Below, piece after piece: positions 6,050 through 8,700 of a stretch of 8,700 nt of DNA. Source of the DNA: JBILVQ01 sp044370375 (GTDB taxonomy: Bacteria > Bacteroidota > Bacteroidia > UBA4408); contig JBILVQ010000129.1 of assembly GCA_044370375.1 (NCBI GenBank), positions 1 to 8,700 on the forward strand, in the 5' to 3' direction. A program made the translations under genes and the position numbers. Numbering within the stretch: the stretch's first letter is position 1; each line of letters begins with the position of its first letter. The notes below the pieces were generated by a model, which made no database searches, was not told the DNA's origin, and saw only the letters and a program-made list of their open reading frames with translations.

Positions 6050-7286
6050 TGCTCTCCAACATTAATTTTCTTAACATAAACAATCCATGTTGCGAAGCTA
6101 CTTCTATTGTTCGCTCCCGGTTGCTTCCCAACAGAAACTTTTTTGTTAGCGTTTTCTCCTTGTAAGCAGCTGCAATCCAAACCAATCCTACCGGTTTTTC
6201 TTCGCTACCCCCGTCCGGACCGGCTATGCCCGAAGTCGCAATTCCTCCTTCTACCTGCATCACCCGCAATAAACTTTCTACCATCGCCACTACGGTTTCT
6301 TCACTCACCGCACCATGTTTTTCTAACGTGTCGGCAGAAACATTCAGTAATTGTTTTTTTATTTCATTGGCGTAGGCAATAATGCTTCCCTTGTAAAACT
6401 GACTCGCACCGGGCATTTTCGTTATTTTTGCGGCCAAATGGCCTCCGGTGCAACTCTCTGCTGTGGCCATCGTTTCATTGCGTTCTTTCAAAATATTTCC
6501 AACCACTTTTTCTAAGGTATCCTCATCTTCTCCAAAATAATTCGTGGCAATTAAAGCCCTTAGCTTTTCTGTTTCCTGTTCCAACATTTTGCGTGTTACC
6601 GCATTGGCTCCCACCAAACTCAAACGCAGGCGCACCATGCCGGGCGAGGGTAAATAGGCCAGCTTTAGGTCTTTGGGTAAGGCACTTTCCCACGAAGAAA
6701 TCTTATCAGAAAGGGTAGATTCTCCAATCCCCTGTGTTAACAACGTTTTGTGCATCACCGGTGGCAAATCAAAGCTCTTTCGCAAGCGCGGCAATACTTC
6801 ATTCTCCATCAAATGCTTCATTTCATAAGGTACTCCGGGCAGCGATACATAAATCACCCCGTTTTTTTCAAACCACATTCCGGGTGCTGTTCCGCGTTGG
6901 TTGCGTAAAACCTGCGCTGCCACCGGCACCATGGCTTGTTGTCGGTTGGTTTCGGTTACTTCAAAACCACGTTCGGCAAATAATTTTTTTACATCCCCGT
7001 AAACGTCTTCATCAAAGCGCAATTCACTGTTAAAATAACGACACAGGGTGTTTTTGGTCAGGTCGTCTTTTGTGGGGCCCAAGCCACCGGTCATGATAAT
7101 CACCGCAGCCGTTTTGGAGGCCAGTTCCAGGGCCGAAACAATGTGTTCTTCTTTGTCGGACACCGAAGTAATCTGCCGCACCGCAATCCCCATCGGGTTT
7201 AACTCCCGCGCCATCCAGGCCGAATTGGTGTCAATTACCTGCCCAATCAGCAATTCATCGCCTATGGTAATTATTTCACAGTTCAT
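6042..7286 (-). CDS. cinA: CinA family protein (nicotinamide-nucleotide amidohydrolase)
   Basis: A 414-residue, full-length CinA with two domains. Residues 1-170 form the MoCF/COG1058 domain (IITIGDELLIGQVIDTNS at 5-22, MTGGLGPTKDDLT at 65-77, RGTAPGM at 131-137, LPGVPYEM at 149-156), associated in some homologues with ADP-ribose/CoA pyrophosphatase activity. Residues about 260-410 form the PncC domain (TAESCTGG at 275-282, GIAGPDGG at 353-360, KPVGLVW at 364-370), which deamidates nicotinamide mononucleotide to nicotinate mononucleotide for NAD recycling. The key residues of both are present, so it should be active. The competence/damage-inducible name comes from pneumococcus, and nothing here suggests a competence role. 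ATG 7286 starts the standard MNCEIITIGDE opening; no Shine-Dalgarno is seen. It heads a two-gene unit with the acyltransferase and is divergent from the DUF4197 gene across 83 bases. Confidence 0.95.
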   Translation of the reverse strand: MNCEIITIGDELLIGQVIDTNSAWMARELNPMGIAVRQITSVSDKEEHIVSALELASKTAAVIIMTGGLGPTKDDLTKNTLCRYFNSELRFDEDVYGDVKKLFAERGFEVTETNRQQAMVPVAAQVLRNQRGTAPGMWFEKNGVIYVSLPGVPYEMKHLMENEVLPRLRKSFDLPPVMHKTLLTQGIGESTLSDKISSWESALPKDLKLAYLPSPGMVRLRLSLVGANAVTRKMLEQETEKLRALIATNYFGEDEDTLEKVVGNILKERNETMATAESCTGGHLAAKITKMPGASQFYKGSIIAYANEIKKQLLNVSADTLEKHGAVSEETVVAMVESLLRVMQVEGGIATSGIAGPDGGSEEKPVGLVWIAAAYKEKTLTKKFLLGSNRERTIEVASQHGLFMLRKLMLESNA

Positions 7287-7288
7287 TG

Positions 7289-7296
7289 TAATTTTG
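7289..7296 (+). promoter_or_regulatory. Candidate -7 element for the DUF4197 gene
   Basis: TAATTTTG matches TAnnTTTG exactly and sits 73 bases before ATG 7370, implying a leader of about 65-70 bases. It is in the short divergent region shared with cinA. No convincing -33 TTG accompanies it. Confidence 0.35.
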
Positions 7297-7353
7297 TATA
7301 AATTTTGTCTTCATCAGCAACAACGCAAATGTTGGCAATGTTTTTGATTATTC

Positions 7354-7372
7354 CATAAAAAAACATTTTATG
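7354..7372 (+). repeat. Perfect 7-base inverted repeat at the DUF4197 start codon
   Basis: CATAAAA (7354-7360) and TTTTATG (7366-7372) are exact reverse complements around AAACA; the start codon is the last three bases. The stem is nearly all A-T and would be weak in RNA, so a regulatory role is only possible, not shown. Confidence 0.4.
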
Positions 7373-8119
7373 AAAAAGTATTTTTCTCTTCTGCTCCCGC
7401 TCGCAATGGCTTTTAGTACCCAGGTTGCTCGGGCGCAAAAATTATCCGATATCAAAGGTTTGGGCAATCAGGTCCAAAACGGAATTACCAACGCCTCCGG
7501 TGGTAATGTTAAATTAACCAACGATGAAGTGGTTGGCGGCCTCCGCGAAGCCCTGCAGGTAGGTACCAACAAAACCGTTGAACGCGCCTCTGCCGCCAAT
7601 GGTTTTTTCAAAAATCCGTCCATCAAAATTCCTTTTCCTTCCGAAGCAAAAAAAATGGAAAGCACGCTAAGAAGTGCCGGCATGGGAAGTCAGGTGGATA
7701 AGTTTGTTGAAACCATGAACCGCGCGGCCGAAGATGCTTCTAAAAGCGTGACGCCCGTATTTGTTGATGCCATTACCAAAATGAGCATTGCCGATGGCAT
7801 GTCAATTCTCAAAGGCAACAACGATGCTGCCACCAGCTATTTGCGCGATAAAACCACCGCAGAGTTAACGCAAAAAATTAAACCCATCATTGCTGCTTCT
7901 TTAAAGAAGGTTGAAATCACCAAATACTGGAATCCTTTGGTTAAAAAGTACAATGCCATGCCCATGGTGCAAAAGGTAAATCCTAATCTCGAAGAATATG
8001 TTACCGAAAGAGCCCTTCAAGGTTTATTCAAATTGCTGGCCGAGGAGGAGGGTAAAATTCGCAAAGACCCTGCTGCCCGCGTCTCCGATTTGCTGAAAAA
8101 AGTTTTCGGCTCTCTTTAA
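7370..8119 (+). CDS. DUF4197 domain-containing exported protein
   Basis: A 249-residue protein with a clear signal peptide (MKKYFSLLLPLAMAFSTQ, then ARA-Q, cleavage near residue 22/23) followed by a DUF4197 domain across most of the mature part. Fitting the family are the early LTNDEVVGGLREALQVGTNK (about residues 50-69), FFKNPSIKIPFP (79-90), a mid-region ATSYLRDKTTAEL (149-161) and the C-terminal EYVTERALQGLFKLLAEEE (209-227) with IRKDPAARVSDLLKKVFG ending the protein. DUF4197 proteins are periplasmic, mostly helical and of unknown function; no catalytic residues are recognised. The start is fixed by the signal peptide; no Shine-Dalgarno is present and the ATG lies in the 3' arm of a small palindrome. 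It ends at its own terminator, so it is probably transcribed alone. Confidence 0.92.
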   Translation: MKKYFSLLLPLAMAFSTQVARAQKLSDIKGLGNQVQNGITNASGGNVKLTNDEVVGGLREALQVGTNKTVERASAANGFFKNPSIKIPFPSEAKKMESTLRSAGMGSQVDKFVETMNRAAEDASKSVTPVFVDAITKMSIADGMSILKGNNDAATSYLRDKTTAELTQKIKPIIAASLKKVEITKYWNPLVKKYNAMPMVQKVNPNLEEYVTERALQGLFKLLAEEEGKIRKDPAARVSDLLKKVFGSL

Positions 8120-8145
8120 CCCAATCAGTCAACTACATTTTTTTT

Positions 8146-8175
8146 AAGGCCTGTTCTCCCACAACAGGCCTTTTT
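8146..8175 (+). terminator. Rho-independent terminator after the DUF4197 gene
   Basis: A perfect 10-base stem, AAGGCCTGTT (8146-8155) with AACAGGCCTT (8163-8172), closes a 7-base loop and ends in a short T-run (8171-8175). An oligo-T tract precedes the stem as well. It starts 27 bases after the stop codon at 8119. Confidence 0.85.
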
Positions 8176-8190
8176 ACTTGGTCTTTTTTT

Positions 8191-8198
8191 TACTTTTG
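8191..8198 (+). promoter_or_regulatory. Candidate -7 element for the second acyltransferase
   Basis: TACTTTTG matches TAnnTTTG and lies 42 bases before ATG 8240, just past the preceding terminator, which is where this gene's promoter is expected. A TTG at 8178-8180 is too close to act as the -33 element. Confidence 0.45.
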
Positions 8199-8239
8199 GA
8201 CCGCGGAACAAAACACTCCGTTTAGATTTTTTTGCTGCC

Positions 8240-8700
8240 ATGAAAGAAGCCAATGCTGCGCCCCTTTATTTTACCCGTTTGGACAGTCTTCGCTTTCTGG
8301 CTTTTTTCCTGGTCTTTTGGCAACATTCCTTTGCTCATTCTTTTTATGGTTTAACAGATATTCCCTGGCTCAGCCAAGTCATCAAAGATTTGAATGTTTC
8401 CGGCGGAAAAGGTGTACACATTTTTTTCGTCATCTCCGGTTTTTTAATCACCTTCCTGCTCATCAAAGAGGAAGAAGCCAAAGGAAAAATAAACATCGGT
8501 GCTTTTTATGTTCGCAGAATTTTGCGCATCTGGCCCTTGTATTATTTGGTCTTGATTTCCGGCATGTTTATTCTGCCACAAATCTTTAATACTTTTCGCT
8601 TCGAAGGCAGTATTCCCATGAATCTTTTGTTCATGAATAATTTCGATATGCATGACGATTTCGCCAATGTAGGCGTGGCCTGGAGCGTAGCCATCGAAGA
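8240..8700 (+). CDS. Acyltransferase family 3 protein, N-terminal part (cut by window end)
   Basis: The frame from ATG 8240 stays open to the right edge, giving 153 complete codons of what should be a protein of about 350-400 residues. It shows the acyltransferase 3 hallmarks: RLDSLRFLAFFLVFWQH with the R-X10-H pair (Arg18, His29) in helix 1, IFFVISGFLITFLL at 61-74, VRRILRIWPLYY at 91-102, and the start of the W-S-V-A-I-E motif at 148-153, cut just before the usual EQFY. It aligns block by block with the acyltransferase at 4946-6049 but is clearly divergent, so the two are family members rather than a recent duplicate. Its likely role is O-acylation of a surface glycan or lipid; the acceptor is unknown. 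It stands behind the DUF4197 terminator and so probably has its own promoter. Confidence 0.92.
   Translation, partial: MKEANAAPLYFTRLDSLRFLAFFLVFWQHSFAHSFYGLTDIPWLSQVIKDLNVSGGKGVHIFFVISGFLITFLLIKEEEAKGKINIGAFYVRRILRIWPLYYLVLISGMFILPQIFNTFRFEGSIPMNLLFMNNFDMHDDFANVGVAWSVAIE

Noticed and set aside
6107..7347. Several plus-strand open frames opposite cinA
   Set aside because: They are antisense to conserved CinA motifs and have no recognisable features.
8317..8653. Other-frame open frames at 8317-8589 (plus) and 8444-8653 (minus)
   Set aside because: Both are shadows of the truncated acyltransferase frame starting at 8240, which carries the family motifs.

Overview
The window looks like a chromosomal segment of a member of the Bacteroidota. 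The evidence is the mix of proteins (a DUF5522 protein, a long-form urocanate hydratase, a short DoxX-like protein, a DUF4197 lipoprotein-like/secreted protein), AT-rich DNA, the near absence of Shine-Dalgarno sequences before most starts, and several matches to the TAnnTTTG promoter element known from this phylum. The species cannot be named from the sequence. There is no sign of a mobile element, phage, CRISPR array, tRNA or rRNA.

Layout. Bases 1-99 are the tail of an unidentified gene that overlaps by one base a four-helix DoxX-like membrane protein (99-506). Convergent to it is a PLP-dependent enzyme of the ACC deaminase/D-cysteine desulfhydrase family (539-1474, minus). Its 5' end overlaps the 5' end of a divergent small Cys-rich DUF5522 protein (1456-1647, plus), which is followed after 12 bases by urocanate hydratase hutU (1660-3687, plus) and a strong terminator. 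A gene-free gap of about 480 bases lies between two A-tract/T-tract hairpins.

The second half holds a secreted Lys/Glu-rich protein built on a two-copy internal repeat (4172-4792, minus), then a minus-strand cinA-acyltransferase pair overlapping by 8 bases (7286 down to 4946). Divergent from cinA is a DUF4197 protein with a signal peptide (7370-8119, plus), its terminator, and the start of a second acyltransferase of the same family (from 8240, plus), cut by the window end.

Functionally this is mostly housekeeping and catabolic: the second step of histidine degradation, amino-acid PLP chemistry, pyridine nucleotide repair (CinA), and O-acylation of surface glycans by two membrane acyltransferases. 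The genes do not form a single obvious system. The most unusual parts are the repeat protein, the head-to-head overlap at 1456-1474 with a promoter-like element inside the opposing gene, and the palindrome-bounded gap.
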